Notes: generated from the sequence alone by a model not told the origin. Shown: positions 34,353 to 44,245, numbered from the stretch's first letter. The stretch: DNA of 64,000 nucleotides from a bacterium (GCA_016712675.1 JADJQR010000001.1:1984001-2048000), one strand, 5' to 3'. A program made the numbers and translations.

Positions 34353-35321
34353 GTGTCCCAGGTGACCGTGCAGGGGCTCGTCCACGACCTGCGCGAGGTG
34401 TTGGCCCTCGAGCCTCTCGTCGATCTGCCGAAACACCCGGTGCCGGTGCTGGCGCCGGACGCCCACCGGCCCGGCATGGCCCTCATGGGTTTCGCCGAGA
34501 ATTTCCTGCCCTCGCGGATCCAGGTCTTCGGCGAGTCGGAGACCGCCTACCTGGCCACGCTGGATGTCGCGGCGCAGATGGTCGCCGTCGCGCGCGTGTT
34601 GGCGCTGGATCCGCCGGTCATCTTCATCGCCATGACGCAGGAGGTGCCTCTGGGCGTGCTGGCGTTGGCCCGTGAGCGGGGCTTTCCGCTGGTGCGGACG
34701 ACCCTCCCGGCGGTGGAGTTCATGACCGAGCTGGCACACCAACTCGAGCGCCGCTTCGCCCCGCGCACGGAGGTGCATGGCACGCTCGTGGACGTCTACG
34801 GCGTCGGCCTGCTGTTCACCGGCCGCAGCGGCATCGGCAAGAGCGAATGCGCGCTCGACCTGATCGAGCGCGGCCACCGCCTGGTTGCCGACGACATCGT
34901 CGAGATCCGGCGCAACGCCGAGGACGTCCTGATCGGCGGCCACCGCGAGGTCCTGCGGCACCACCTGGAGATCCGCGGTGTCGGCGTCATCGATGTGCAG
35001 TCGATCTTCGGCATCCGCGCCATCCGGTTGCAGAAGCGTGTGGAGCTGGAGGTGCAGCTCCAGGAGTGGGACGACGCCGCCGACTACGAGCGCATGGGGC
35101 TGGAGGACCGGTCGACCGAGATCATCGGCGTGCGCATCCCGCAGGTGGTCGTGCCGCTGTTCCCGGGCAAGAACATCACCGTGATCAGCGAGGTCATCGC
35201 GCTCAATTTCATGCTCAAGGTCTACGGCTACGACGCGGCGCAGGTGCTGAACGAACGCATCCTCCAATCGATGCGCTCCAGCACGCGGCTGCGCGATTAC
35301 CTCGATCAGGACCGCGAATGA
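34353..35321 (+). CDS. hprK: HPr kinase/phosphorylase
   Basis: HprK phosphorylates and dephosphorylates the regulatory serine of HPr. The 322-residue protein has the family N-terminal domain, then the kinase domain with P-loop FTGRSGIGKSECALDLIERG near residues 155-174, LVADDIVEIRR, the HPrK signature around HHLEIRGVGVIDVQSIFGI near 205 and FPGKNITVISEVIALNF near 270. The start is GTG 34353 after gggagg. HPr in the same operon keeps the target serine. In diderm bacteria HprK usually links PTS state to regulation rather than to CcpA. Confidence 0.95.
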   Translation: MSQVTVQGLVHDLREVLALEPLVDLPKHPVPVLAPDAHRPGMALMGFAENFLPSRIQVFGESETAYLATLDVAAQMVAVARVLALDPPVIFIAMTQEVPLGVLALARERGFPLVRTTLPAVEFMTELAHQLERRFAPRTEVHGTLVDVYGVGLLFTGRSGIGKSECALDLIERGHRLVADDIVEIRRNAEDVLIGGHREVLRHHLEIRGVGVIDVQSIFGIRAIRLQKRVELEVQLQEWDDAADYERMGLEDRSTEIIGVRIPQVVVPLFPGKNITVISEVIALNFMLKVYGYDAAQVLNERILQSMRSSTRLRDYLDQDRE

Positions 35322-35346
35322 CGCGGTCGACGGGAAGGACAACGGG

Positions 35347-35742
35347 ATGATCCGCGCCCTGGTCATCACGCACGGGAACATCGGCGCCGAACTGGTGCGC
35401 GTCACGGGCCTCATCCTGGGCCCGGTCGAGGGCCTGGCGGCGCTGAGCAACAGTGGCAAGTCGCTGGCCGACCTGCGGGCTGCCATCGCCGACTGGTTGG
35501 CCGAGGGTGACGCGGCCGGGGCGACCGGCGGCATCGTCTTCGTCGACGACTACGGAGGCAGCTGCGCCACCGCCGCCCAGCTGGCCTGCGGCCACGACCC
35601 CGGGCGCGCCATCCTCAGCGGCGTGAACCTGGCGATGCTGCTCGGCTTCCTGACCTGGCGCGAAGGCGACGGGTTCGAGGAACTGGTGGGTCGACTCGTG
35701 CGCAAGGGACGCGAGGCGATCACGCGCGTCGGGGGGCGTTGA
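35347..35742 (+). CDS. PTS system mannose-family IIA component
   Basis: IIA of the mannose class accepts phosphate from HPr on a histidine and passes it to IIB. The 131-residue protein begins MIRALVITHGNIGAELVR, placing His9 at the expected position, and shows GGIVFVDDYGGSCATAAQL near 58 and LSGVNLAMLLGFLTWRE near 93. It overlaps IIB (TGATG). It could serve a sugar permease, since IIB, IIC and IID follow, or act in regulation. Confidence 0.9.
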   Translation: MIRALVITHGNIGAELVRVTGLILGPVEGLAALSNSGKSLADLRAAIADWLAEGDAAGATGGIVFVDDYGGSCATAAQLACGHDPGRAILSGVNLAMLLGFLTWREGDGFEELVGRLVRKGREAITRVGGR

Positions 35743-36239
35743 TGCCCGTCGTGCTTGCGCGCGTCGACGATCGCCTCATCCACGGCCAGGTCACCGTCGG
35801 CTGGAGCGAACGCCTGCGCCCGGACCGCATCGTGCTGGCCAGCAACGAGATCGCCGCGGACCCCTGGCAAAGTCGCGTCTACGCCAGTTCGGTGCCGCCA
35901 GCCATCGCCGTCTCGGTCGTATCGGTGGCGAGGGCTGCCGCCGCCTTGCGCGCCCCGGAAGCGGCGCACGAACGGACGATCGTGCTGACCGGGACCGCGG
36001 CCGAGATGGGTGATCTCGCGCATCTGGGTGCACCGCTACCAGGTGTCAATCTGGGCGGCATGCACTTCGGCGCGGGAAAGGTGGAGATGCTCCCGTTCGT
36101 CTTCGTGGACCGGAGGGACCTGGAGGCGCTCGCGCGTCTGCTGGCGGCGGGTCTGGCCCTGACTGCGCAACAGGTCCCGGGCGGCCGCGAGTACGCGGTC
36201 GGTGCCCAGCAGCTGGCCGAGATGGAGAGCCGGCTGTGA
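35742..36239 (+). CDS. PTS system mannose-family IIB component
   Basis: IIB transfers phosphate from IIA to the sugar during uptake. The 165-residue protein has the phosphohistidine motif LARVDDRLIHGQVTVGW at about residues 5-21. NLGGMHFGAGKVEMLPFVFV follows near 105. It starts at ATG 35742 inside the IIA stop and overlaps IIC by GTGA. Confidence 0.92.
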   Translation: MPVVLARVDDRLIHGQVTVGWSERLRPDRIVLASNEIAADPWQSRVYASSVPPAIAVSVVSVARAAAALRAPEAAHERTIVLTGTAAEMGDLAHLGAPLPGVNLGGMHFGAGKVEMLPFVFVDRRDLEALARLLAAGLALTAQQVPGGREYAVGAQQLAEMESRL

Positions 36240-36976
36240 TCGCGGAAGCCATGTCCTCGGCCCTGGCCGGGACCGACTGGGTCGTGTTCGGCTCGCTGGC
36301 TGCACTTGCCGGCTGCCTGGCGCTCGACGAGACGGCCGCGGCCCAGACCTGGCTCAGCCAGCCGCTGCCTGCGGCGCTGCTGGCCGGCGCGGTCGCGGGC
36401 GATCCGGCCCTGGGTCTGGCCGTGGGGCTGCCGCTCCAATTGGCCCTGACGATGAACCTCCCGGTCGGACAAACGATCACCGGCGATGTCTCCGGCGCCG
36501 CCGTGGCCGTGGTCGGGGCGGCGGCCGTTGGCGGAAGCCGACCAGGGTGGCCGATCGCCCCGCACGACGCCTCGCTCACGGGATGGCTCGTGCTGGGTGC
36601 GGCGTTGCTGAGCCTGGCGGGTCATCCGCTGGTGCAGGCGGAGCGCAGGCTGCACCTGGTCTGGATGCTGCAGGGGCACCGGACGTTGCGCGACGGGCGC
36701 CTTGGTCGCGTCGATGCGATCCATGGCCGCTGCCTGGCGGCGGGCTTCCTGCGCGGAACGCTGTTCGCGGGCGCGGCCCTTCTGCTCGTGACGACCGTTT
36801 GGCTGCCGCTGCACGCGATGCTGCCGCCCGTCGCGGGAGCGGCCATGGCCTGGCTACCTTGGCTCGCCGGCGCGCTGGGTCTGGGGGCCGTGGCCGAACG
36901 TTACGGAGCCCTTCGGCACTGGCGGTGGGTCATCGGCGGCCTGGCCTGCGGTTGGCTGGCCGGAGTGGTCGCGTGA
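36236..36976 (+). CDS. PTS system mannose-family IIC component
   Basis: IIC forms part of the membrane channel that binds sugar. The 246-residue protein is hydrophobic throughout, with about six or seven membrane segments and the conserved stretch AVAGDPALGLAVGLPLQLAL followed by NLPVGQTITGDVSGAA (about residues 52-90). The GTG start overlaps the IIB stop; the stop overlaps the IID start. Identity is clear by family pattern and order; the sugar is unknown. Confidence 0.85.
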   Translation: MIAEAMSSALAGTDWVVFGSLAALAGCLALDETAAAQTWLSQPLPAALLAGAVAGDPALGLAVGLPLQLALTMNLPVGQTITGDVSGAAVAVVGAAAVGGSRPGWPIAPHDASLTGWLVLGAALLSLAGHPLVQAERRLHLVWMLQGHRTLRDGRLGRVDAIHGRCLAAGFLRGTLFAGAALLLVTTVWLPLHAMLPPVAGAAMAWLPWLAGALGLGAVAERYGALRHWRWVIGGLACGWLAGVVA

Positions 36977-37794
36977 GCCGGCCGGGATCGCCGGCCGCGG
37001 GTGCGGCGATTCCGCACCTGCCGGGCCGCCTGCGGTTGCGGGTCTTCCTGCGGCTGCTCGTGCTGCAGGCTTCCTGGAACCACCAGCGGATGCAGAACCT
37101 CGGCCTTCTGGTGAGTCTCATGCCCTGGCTGAGCGACCGGCCGCGCGACGCCGAACGGGACCGTCTGTTCTGCCGGCGCTACTATGAGTTCTTCAACACC
37201 AATCCCTATCTGGCCGGCTACGTCGTGGGCGGGCTCCTGCGCCTGGAACAGGAACGCGAGGGGCAGGGCGGACTGCCCCGGGGCCAGGCGCAAGTCTTCC
37301 GCGATTCGCTGGCGCGTGCCCTGGCTTCGCTGGGCGACCAGCTGTTCTGGCTGGGCCTGCGCCCGGCGACGCTCCTGCTGGCAGCCGTACTGGCGCTGCT
37401 GGCCGGAAGTGCCGCGCCGTGGCCGTTGGCGGTGCTGGCCGTGGTGGTCGTCGGGTTCCAGTTCGCATGGCGCTGGCGTTCGTTGGGACGAGGCTACGTG
37501 GCCGGATACGACATCGTCGAACTGCTCGGTGACCGACGCTGGCATCGCGCGATCACCCTAGGCAAGCGCGCGACCCTGTTCCTGGGCGCCGCACTCGCGG
37601 GCTTGCTGTTGCGGGAGGCGGCCACCGGTTCCGTGCGAACCGGGGCGCCGGCCGCCGTTGCGGTCGCGGCTTTGGCGGCGTGCATGGCGGTACCGGTGGC
37701 GGCGCGACGGCGCTGGGCGGGGGAGTTCATCGTTCTGACCGCGGCGGCGGCGGCGGTCGTGCTGGCCTTTGCGCTGGGCACGGAGGGGAGTTAA
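36973..37794 (+). CDS. PTS system mannose-family IID component
   Basis: IID completes the sugar channel with IIC. The 273-residue protein has the family landmarks LQASWNHQRMQNLGLL near residues 29-44, FFNTNPYLAGYVVGGLL near 74, AQVFRDSLARALASLGDQL and RPATLLLAAVLALL, then several C-terminal membrane helices. The GTG start overlaps the IIC stop. A HPr gene begins 48 bases later. Confidence 0.85.
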   Translation: MSRPGSPAAGAAIPHLPGRLRLRVFLRLLVLQASWNHQRMQNLGLLVSLMPWLSDRPRDAERDRLFCRRYYEFFNTNPYLAGYVVGGLLRLEQEREGQGGLPRGQAQVFRDSLARALASLGDQLFWLGLRPATLLLAAVLALLAGSAAPWPLAVLAVVVVGFQFAWRWRSLGRGYVAGYDIVELLGDRRWHRAITLGKRATLFLGAALAGLLLREAATGSVRTGAPAAVAVAALAACMAVPVAARRRWAGEFIVLTAAAAAVVLAFALGTEGS

Positions 37795-37842
37795 TATGTC
37801 GATTCCGACCCTCATTTTCCACACGCACCGAAAGCGCGAACC

Positions 37843-38121
37843 TTGAAGACGGCGACGGCCACTGTGTCCGATCCGGTGGGATTTCATTTGCGGGCGGCGG
37901 GACGGATCGTCAAGCTCACCAAGGGCTTCGCGTCCGAGGTCACGATCCGCTACGAAGGCCGCGTGGCGAACGCCAAGAGCATCATGGGCCTGGCCAGCCT
38001 TGCGGCGGAATACGGCACCGAGGTCGAGGTCGAGGCGAACGGCCCCGATGAGGCGGCTGCCTTGGCCGCGCTCTGCCACCTGATCGGGGTCGGGTTGGCG
38101 CAGCCGGAGTCCGGGTCCTGA
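37843..38121 (+). CDS. ptsH: Phosphocarrier protein HPr
   Basis: HPr carries phosphate from EI to IIA on His15 and is the HprK target on a serine. The 92-residue protein shows the active-site stretch DPVGFHLRAAGRIVKLTKG, with His and Arg in place though the usual proline after Arg is alanine. The regulatory serine lies in NAKSIMGLASLAAEYG near residue 46. The start is TTG 37843 with a weak aaagcg-type site. EI starts two bases after the stop. Confidence 0.93.
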   Translation: MKTATATVSDPVGFHLRAAGRIVKLTKGFASEVTIRYEGRVANAKSIMGLASLAAEYGTEVEVEANGPDEAAALAALCHLIGVGLAQPESGS

Positions 38122-38122
38122 C

Positions 38123-39880
38123 GTGCGGGAACTGGTCGGCATCGGGGCCTCGCCGGGCTACGCGCTGGGGCCCGTGCACACGATCCGGCTGGCGACGATC
38201 GTGCCTCGACGGCGCGCAGTGGCAGTCAAGGACGTCCCGGTCGAGATCGAGCGGTTCCGCGTGGCGGTCGAGCGCGCCCGCGAGCAGATCCGTGAGTTGA
38301 GCGACCGGTTGTCCAGCGAACTGGGAGCGGACGAGGGCGCCATCCTCGCGAGCCAGCTGCTGATCCTCGAGGACGAGATGGTGTGGGACGCGACGCTGGC
38401 GGTGATCCGGCTCGAGCGGATCAATGCGGAGGCGGCGTTTGCGCGCACCGTCGGCGACCTGGCGGCCCGCTTCCTGGAAATCGAGGACGCCACCTTCCGC
38501 GAGCGCGTCAACGACCTGCGGGATGTCGAGCAGCGCGTCCTGCGCGGGTTCGCCGACGGTGCGGTGGCCGGCCCGGTGCCGCCGCCGGTGCCCAGCGTCA
38601 TCTGTTCGCGCAACCTGACGCCATCGGACACCGCTGCCCTTGGTCGGCACAACGTGCTCGGCTTCGTCATGGACGAGGGCGGCAACACGAGCCATGTCGC
38701 CATCCTGGCCCGCTCCCTGGGCGTGCCGGCCGTGGTCGGCCTGCGCGGCGGCGCGGCGGCGCTGGCACCGGGCCAGGTCGTGGCCGTGGACGGTACCGAG
38801 GGCCGCGTACTCGTGGATCCGGACGAGGAGACGCGCTTGCGCGTCGGCGTGCTGACGCGCCAGCAGGTGGTCGTCAACGAGAAGCTGGCCTACCTGCGCG
38901 ACCTGCCGGCCGTCTCGCCGGACGGACGCCGCGTGCACATGATGGCCAATATCGAACTGCCGGTCGAGGTCGAGGAAGCCCTGGCGCGCGGGGCCGAGGG
39001 CATCGGCCTGCTGCGCACGGAGTACCTTTTCTTTCAGCACGGCACGATCCCGACCGAGGACGAACAGACGCTTGTCTACACCGAGATCGTGCGGCGCATG
39101 GCCGGTCGTCCCGTCATCTTCCGCACGCTGGACGTGGGCGGCGACAAGGTCTCGGACTACCTGGGAGCCAAGCGCGAATACAACCCCTTCCTGGGCTGGC
39201 GGGGTATCCGCTTCTCCCTGGCCAATCGCGTCCTGTTCAAGACGCAGATCAAGGCCATCTATCGCGCGGCGACCGCCGGCAGCGCCAAGTTGATGTTCCC
39301 GATGATCACGGGCCTGGAAGAGCTGCGCCAGGCGCGGGAGGTCTGCGCCGAGGCCATGGTCGAACTGGCCCGTGAAGGACGACCGCACGCGCCGGACCTG
39401 CCGGTCGGCATCATGATCGAGACGCCGTCGGCGGTGCTGGCGGCCGACCTGCTGGCCCGCGAGTGCGACTTCTTCAGCATCGGTACCAACGACCTGATCC
39501 AGTACACGCTGGCCATGGACCGGGGCAACAGCCGCGTCTCCTACCTGTACAGGCCGCTGCATCCGGCGGTCCTGCGCGCGCTGAAGCGCACGATCGACGC
39601 CGCGCACGAGGCCGGGATCTGGGCCGGCCTCTGCGGGGAGATGAGCGCGGAAACACGCCTGGCGGAGGTTCTCTTCGGGCTCGGGCTCGACGAGATCAGC
39701 ACGCACGGCGCCGCGCTGCCGAAGATCAAGCAGGTCATCCGCTGGACGCCCTGGGACGAAGCGCGTTCGGTGGTGACACACCTGATGACGATGCGCACCG
39801 CGGACGAAGCGGACGCCTGGTTGGCCGACTACATCGCGACCCGCAAGCGGGAACGCGTCACCGAGGGGGAAACGGCATGA
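38123..39880 (+). CDS. ptsI: Phosphoenolpyruvate-protein phosphotransferase (Enzyme I)
   Basis: EI autophosphorylates from PEP and feeds HPr. The 585-residue protein has the usual length, the phosphohistidine block GGNTSHVAILARSLGVPAVV near residue 187, the PEP-binding LLRTEYLFFQ near 296, GIRFSLANRVLFKTQIKAI near 360 and the C-terminal GLCGEMSAETRL near 508 with the active cysteine. The GTG start follows ptsH after one base. It overlaps the next gene by ATGA. Confidence 0.96.
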   Translation: MRELVGIGASPGYALGPVHTIRLATIVPRRRAVAVKDVPVEIERFRVAVERAREQIRELSDRLSSELGADEGAILASQLLILEDEMVWDATLAVIRLERINAEAAFARTVGDLAARFLEIEDATFRERVNDLRDVEQRVLRGFADGAVAGPVPPPVPSVICSRNLTPSDTAALGRHNVLGFVMDEGGNTSHVAILARSLGVPAVVGLRGGAAALAPGQVVAVDGTEGRVLVDPDEETRLRVGVLTRQQVVVNEKLAYLRDLPAVSPDGRRVHMMANIELPVEVEEALARGAEGIGLLRTEYLFFQHGTIPTEDEQTLVYTEIVRRMAGRPVIFRTLDVGGDKVSDYLGAKREYNPFLGWRGIRFSLANRVLFKTQIKAIYRAATAGSAKLMFPMITGLEELRQAREVCAEAMVELAREGRPHAPDLPVGIMIETPSAVLAADLLARECDFFSIGTNDLIQYTLAMDRGNSRVSYLYRPLHPAVLRALKRTIDAAHEAGIWAGLCGEMSAETRLAEVLFGLGLDEISTHGAALPKIKQVIRWTPWDEARSVVTHLMTMRTADEADAWLADYIATRKRERVTEGETA

Positions 39881-40959
39881 ACAACTGGCCTGCCGGAGGC
39901 GCCGGCGAGATGCTGAAACTGGTGGCGGCGCTGCCCGACCAGATGCGCGGCAGCGCCCGGTTGGAAGGTCTGCCCGAAGTCCAACCGGTGCCGGGTCTCA
40001 GGCGCGCGGTCCTGTGTGGCATGGGAGGGTCCGCGATCGCGGGCGACCTCGTGCAGCCGCTGCTCGAATCGGGTCCCGCGTCGCTGCAGGTTTGGCGTGA
40101 TTACGGACTGCCCCACTGGATCGGGACGGCGGACCTCGTGATTGCGGCCAGCTATTCCGGGAACACCGAGGAGACGCTCACCGGCTACGCCGCGGCAACG
40201 GCCCGCGGCTGCCCGCGTTTGGCCATCACCAGCGGTGGGGAGCTGCTGACCAGGGCGCGTGCGGACGGCGTCCCGGCCATCGTGCTTCCCGGCGGCCTGC
40301 CTCCGCGCGCCAGCCTCGGCTGGGGGTTGGGGGCCTTGGCCCGTGCGCTGGGGCGCCTGGGACTGGCCGCTAACGCCCCCTATGCCGTGGAAGCGGCGGC
40401 GACCGTCCTGGCCCGAGCCGACGCCGCCCGCTGCCGGCCCTGGGGTGACGCGGTGGCGACCGCGCCTGCGCAGGATCCGGACGGCAATCCGCCGGTCGCC
40501 GATCTGGCTCGGGAACTGGCGGGGCGCGTTCCGGTGATCTACACTTGCGGAGGGGAGAGCCACGCGGCAGGCCTACGCTTACGGGCCCAGCTCAACGAGA
40601 ACAGCAAGGTTCCGGCCCTGCTGGCGGCCTTCCCCGAACTGGACCACAACGACCTGGTCGGCTGGTGCCTGGACCCGGGCGACCGCGAGCGGTTCGTCCT
40701 TCTGGTGCTGCGTGCCGCCGACGAGCACCCGCGGACCAGCCTGCGTGTGCGCCTGACCCTCGAACTGCTGGCCGGCCAATTCGCCGGCGTGTTCGAGCTG
40801 CGGGGCGGCGGCGGCGATGCCCTGGCCCGTGTCATGTCCCTGGTCCAGTACGGTGACTACCTGAGCTGCCATCTGGCCGGACTCGCTCAGGTCGACCCGG
40901 TTCCGGTCGAACGTATAGTCAAGCTGAAGGACGCGCTCGCCAGGGCGCAGAACCCATGA
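39877..40959 (+). CDS. Bifunctional phosphoglucose/phosphomannose isomerase-type SIS protein
   Basis: This 360-residue SIS-domain protein fits the archaeal/bacterial PGI/PMI family that interconverts glucose-, fructose- and mannose 6-phosphates. It shows [20 protein letters not shown] near residue 47, [18 protein letters not shown] near 90, [20 protein letters not shown] near 240 and a C-terminal helix. Its position directly after EI suits handling of mannose-type phosphosugars entering through the PTS; this link is inference from context. The ATG overlaps the ptsI stop. Confidence 0.85.
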   Translation: MNNWPAGGAGEMLKLVAALPDQMRGSARLEGLPEVQPVPGLRRAVLCGMGGSAIAGDLVQPLLESGPASLQVWRDYGLPHWIGTADLVIAASYSGNTEETLTGYAAATARGCPRLAITSGGELLTRARADGVPAIVLPGGLPPRASLGWGLGALARALGRLGLAANAPYAVEAAATVLARADAARCRPWGDAVATAPAQDPDGNPPVADLARELAGRVPVIYTCGGESHAAGLRLRAQLNENSKVPALLAAFPELDHNDLVGWCLDPGDRERFVLLVLRAADEHPRTSLRVRLTLELLAGQFAGVFELRGGGGDALARVMSLVQYGDYLSCHLAGLAQVDPVPVERIVKLKDALARAQNP

Positions 40960-41011
40960 TCGCGGCGGCCGCCCTGCCGGCGGCGCGGACCCGAGGGGAA
41001 GGATCGTCGAC

Positions 41012-42157
41012 ATGACCAACCAGTACCTGTTCACGAGCGAGTCGGTGACCGAGGGTCACCCGGACAAGGTGGCCGACCAGATCTCCGACGCGGTCGTGGA
41101 CGCGATCCTGGCCAACGACCCGACCGGCCGCATCGCCTGCGAGACGATGGTGACCACCGGCATGGCCTGCCTGGCCGGCGAGATCACCACGACGACATAC
41201 GTCGACATCCCGACGCTGGTCCGCGACACGATCCGTCGCATCGGCTACACGTCGTCGGCGATCGGCTTCGATGCCGATTCGTGCGCGGTGCTGGTGTCGA
41301 TCGACAAGCAGTCGCCCGATATCGCGATGGGTGTGGATACCGGCGGCGCGGGCGACCAGGGGCTCATGTTCGGCTATGCCTGTCGCGAGACGGACGTCCT
41401 GATGCCGCTGCCGATCACGCTGGCCCACCGCATGGCGCAACGGTTGGCGGCCAAGCGCAAGGACGGCACTCTGCCTTGGGCGCGCCCGGACGGCAAGACG
41501 CAGGTCACCTGCCTGTACGAGAACGGTTTGCCGGTCAAGGTCGAGACGGTGGTCGTCTCGACGCAGCACGACGCCGAGGTCAAGCTGCCGGACCTGCAGG
41601 CGGCCATCTCGACGCACGTGATCGAGCCCGTGCTGGCAACCTTCAACGTGGACCACAAGGGCTTCAAGAAGCACATCAATCCGACGGGCCGCTTCGTGGT
41701 CGGTGGCCCGCAGGGGGACTGCGGACTGACCGGCCGCAAGATCATCGTCGACACCTACGGCGGCAGCGCCTGCCACGGCGGCGGCGCCTTCAGCGGCAAG
41801 GACCCCACGAAGGTCGACCGCTCCGGGGCCTATGCGGCGCGCCACCTGGCGCTCAACGTGGTGGCCGCCGGCCTGGCCGACCGCTGCCAGGTACAGGTCG
41901 CCTATGCGATCGGCGTGGCCGAGCCCGTCTCGATCAACGTCGACTGCTTCGGCACAGCGAAGGTCCCCGAGGCGAAGATCGTCGCGGCCATCCGCGAGGT
42001 GGCCGACATGACGCCCAAGGGCATCATCACGCGCCTGGACCTGCGCAAGCCGGTGTTCGCGCCGACGGCCGCCTACGGCCACTTCGGGCGCGATGACCAG
42101 GATTTCAGCTGGGAGCGCCGCGATCTGGCCGACAAGCTGAAGGCCGCGATCCGCTAG
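41012..42157 (+). CDS. metK: S-adenosylmethionine synthase
   Basis: MetK makes S-adenosylmethionine from methionine and ATP. The 381-residue protein begins [20 protein letters not shown] (residues 2-21). It has the aspartate metal sites in [14 protein letters not shown] and [12 protein letters not shown] near 110, and the C-terminal catalytic block [20 protein letters not shown] near 242, with [10 protein letters not shown] after it. It is followed by a long hairpin and is the last plus-strand gene before the lptF-lptG group. Confidence 0.97.
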   Translation: MTNQYLFTSESVTEGHPDKVADQISDAVVDAILANDPTGRIACETMVTTGMACLAGEITTTTYVDIPTLVRDTIRRIGYTSSAIGFDADSCAVLVSIDKQSPDIAMGVDTGGAGDQGLMFGYACRETDVLMPLPITLAHRMAQRLAAKRKDGTLPWARPDGKTQVTCLYENGLPVKVETVVVSTQHDAEVKLPDLQAAISTHVIEPVLATFNVDHKGFKKHINPTGRFVVGGPQGDCGLTGRKIIVDTYGGSACHGGGAFSGKDPTKVDRSGAYAARHLALNVVAAGLADRCQVQVAYAIGVAEPVSINVDCFGTAKVPEAKIVAAIREVADMTPKGIITRLDLRKPVFAPTAAYGHFGRDDQDFSWERRDLADKLKAAIR

Positions 42158-42226
42158 GGACGACCGTCCCGCATGGACCGACGGATGCCCGGCCGATGCC
42201 GAGCGCGTGAGGCCTGGACGAGAAGC

Positions 42227-42257
42227 GACGGCGGGCTGCCCATGGCAGCCCGCCGTC
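42227..42257. terminator. 13-bp hairpin between convergent metK and PKD lipoprotein
   Basis: GACGGCGGGCTGC (42227-42239) and GCAGCCCGCCGTC (42245-42257) form a perfect 13-bp stem with a CCATG loop, followed on the plus strand by GTTGTC. It lies 70 bases after metK and 26 bases beyond the stop of the convergent minus-strand gene, so it can serve both transcripts. Confidence 0.7.
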
Positions 42258-42282
42258 GTTGTCGGGCGCCGGCGGTGCCGCT

Positions 42283-43002
42283 CTAGTCCGGCGTGCTCAC
42301 GCTCAGGTGGATGGTGCGGTGCCGCGTCACGGCCCAAGCCGGGTAGGTGACCGTCATCTCCACATCGTACTCACCGGGCTCGGTGAAGCGGACGCCAGGA
42401 TCGCCTTCGGGCGTGACCTGGCGGCCCGGCTGGGCCTCCGTGAACACGCGTCCGGCCGTGTCGTTCATTCGCCAGCGGAAAGCGAGCTTCACGGCGTCAC
42501 CAGGCACAGTCGGGTAGTCGACGCCACAGGTATAGACGGACGCATCGAAGCGCACGACATCGTCCGTATCGACCTCGATGGGGCCCGCCACGGGGTCCCC
42601 AAAATTGGTCGTGACAGCGACCACGAGGCTGTCCGGCAGCACCACGATCGGCATCGTTGCGCTTGCCGTCTCGCCGGCCGGATCGGTGGCGGTCACGATC
42701 ACGTCGTATTCGTCCGGCTCGGTGTAGGTGTGGTAGGCAACGGTCGTGGACCCGGTGCCTCCGTCGCCGAACTGCCACGACATCTCGAGGTTGTTGTTGC
42801 CGCCCAACGGGGAGCCCGATTCGTCACCGCCGGAAGCATAGGCGGTGGCAACCACCGAAACCGGTGCCACGCCACAGACCGGCGTCACATTCATCCGCGT
42901 GATGCGCGGCTTGCTGTCTTCCTTGCACCCGGCCGCCAGCAGGGCCAACGACAGCGCGGCGAGGCAGATCGCCGTCGAGGTTAGGACGCGTTTCATGGGC
43001 AT
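42283..43002 (-). CDS. Lipoprotein with PKD-like domains
   Basis: The 239-residue protein starts at ATG 43002, or two codons later at 42996. It has a lipoprotein signal peptide ending LALSLALLAAGCKEDS near residues 15-30, so it is probably acylated and held in a membrane. The mature part holds an Ig/PKD-like fold with FGDGGTGSTTVAYHTYTEPD and EYDVIVTATDPAGE, and a second similar unit ending RFTEPGEYDVEMTVTYPAW. Such domains mediate surface or periplasmic contacts. I cannot assign a partner. It lies downstream of lptF-lptG on the same strand with a 166-base gap. Confidence 0.75.
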   Translation of the reverse strand: MPMKRVLTSTAICLAALSLALLAAGCKEDSKPRITRMNVTPVCGVAPVSVVATAYASGGDESGSPLGGNNNLEMSWQFGDGGTGSTTVAYHTYTEPDEYDVIVTATDPAGETASATMPIVVLPDSLVVAVTTNFGDPVAGPIEVDTDDVVRFDASVYTCGVDYPTVPGDAVKLAFRWRMNDTAGRVFTEAQPGRQVTPEGDPGVRFTEPGEYDVEMTVTYPAWAVTRHRTIHLSVSTPD

Positions 43003-43168
43003 GAGGCTGTCTGCTCTCCCTGTGGGGTCGCGTGGAGTTGCCTTCCAGCGGTCCGGGAACCCCGTTCCGGGACCGTCTGCCTGGTCACGGGCAGCACGAT
43101 CAAGACGATTCAATGTACCAAGTTAGGTCCGTCCGGGCAAGGAGTCCAGCCAAATCGCCCGGATGGGC

Positions 43169-44245
43169 TCAGCGACGCGCCCGGGCGAACAGGACCAGGA
43201 ACAGCAATCCGTAGAAGAGGTTACCGGTCCATGCCGCCGCCAACGGCGGCACGACGCCGGCGTGGCCGAGAGCCCTTCCGAAGTTCATGAACAGGTAGTA
43301 GCCGAAACTGACGGCGATGGTCAGGCCGAAACCCGAGGCTACGGTCGTCTTGCGGGGCCCCGAAGCCAGGACCACGCCCAGCAACACGACGATCAGGTTG
43401 ACGAGGGGGAAGGCGAGGTTGAACTGCAGGTCGACCTCGGCCGAGCGGGGGTCGCCGCCAGTTTGCCGCACCAGCGCGACATGCTCCCGGAGCTGGCGGA
43501 TGTTCATGTCCTCCTGCGCGACGCGGTCCTTCTCGAAACTGCGCGGCCGTATTGTCAGGTCCGCGGCCGTCAGCCGCGCAAAGGTGTCGATCCGTTCGCC
43601 CTGGTCGTCGAACACCCGGCGAGTCCCATCGACGAGCGTCCAGTGTTCTCCGTCCCACTCCGCCCGGGCGGCGTCGATCCGCTCGATGACGCGCGGTCCG
43701 TCACGCGTGACGATCTTGAGTCCCGTCAGCTGGGCCGTGGCGGGTTCCCAGCGGCGCGCGTAGTACAGACGCCCATCGGGGCCCGTCAGGGCCACGTTCT
43801 GCGTGGGGCGGATGGTTTCCGGGCGTCCGTGGATCTCGACCTCCCAGACGCGCTCGCGCGCCACGTTGGCTCGCGGCAGCACGTACTCGCGCCAGCCCAG
43901 GGACAACCCCGACACCGCCACGGCGGCCAGGACCAGGGGCCGCGCGACCCTCAACAGGGACCAGCCGGCGGCGAACAGGGCCGTCAGCTCCATGTACCGC
44001 GCCATCTGGCCGACCGCGAACAGGGTGGCCATGAGCATCGAGATGGGAAGGACGATGTCCACGGTCCAGGCGGCCTTGTAGAGGTAGTAGCGCGCGGTCT
44101 CCTGCGCGGTCGCTGCGTTGTCGACGAGACTGCCCATGTGGTCCAGCAGGTCGATGAGCGTGAACAGGACCAATGCGCCGGCCAAGGCGTACGCCAGATA
44201 GCGCAGGAACGTCCGCAGGAGGTGGCGGTGGATGATCGACATCAT
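43169..44245 (-). CDS. lptG: LPS export permease LptG (LptF/LptG family)
   Basis: LptG with LptF forms the LPS-extracting transporter driven by LptB. The 358-residue protein has N-terminal membrane helices (IIHRHLLRTFLRYLAYALAG near residues 4-23), a periplasmic jellyroll domain in the middle (about 110-270) and C-terminal helices (LAFPLVNLIVVLLGVVLASG near 285). Start methionines are at 44245 and 44242; the ATG region overlaps the lptF stop. LptF and LptG are distinguished here by order and by the RHLLRTFL start, so the labels could be swapped. Confidence 0.88.
   Translation of the reverse strand: MMSIIHRHLLRTFLRYLAYALAGALVLFTLIDLLDHMGSLVDNAATAQETARYYLYKAAWTVDIVLPISMLMATLFAVGQMARYMELTALFAAGWSLLRVARPLVLAAVAVSGLSLGWREYVLPRANVARERVWEVEIHGRPETIRPTQNVALTGPDGRLYYARRWEPATAQLTGLKIVTRDGPRVIERIDAARAEWDGEHWTLVDGTRRVFDDQGERIDTFARLTAADLTIRPRSFEKDRVAQEDMNIRQLREHVALVRQTGGDPRSAEVDLQFNLAFPLVNLIVVLLGVVLASGPRKTTVASGFGLTIAVSFGYYLFMNFGRALGHAGVVPPLAAAWTGNLFYGLLFLVLFARARR

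Noticed and set aside
43049-43072. Imperfect hairpin GTCCGGGAAC/GTTCCGGGAC upstream of the PKD lipoprotein
   Set aside because: It has a central mismatch and no clear role; in GC-rich DNA such repeats are common.
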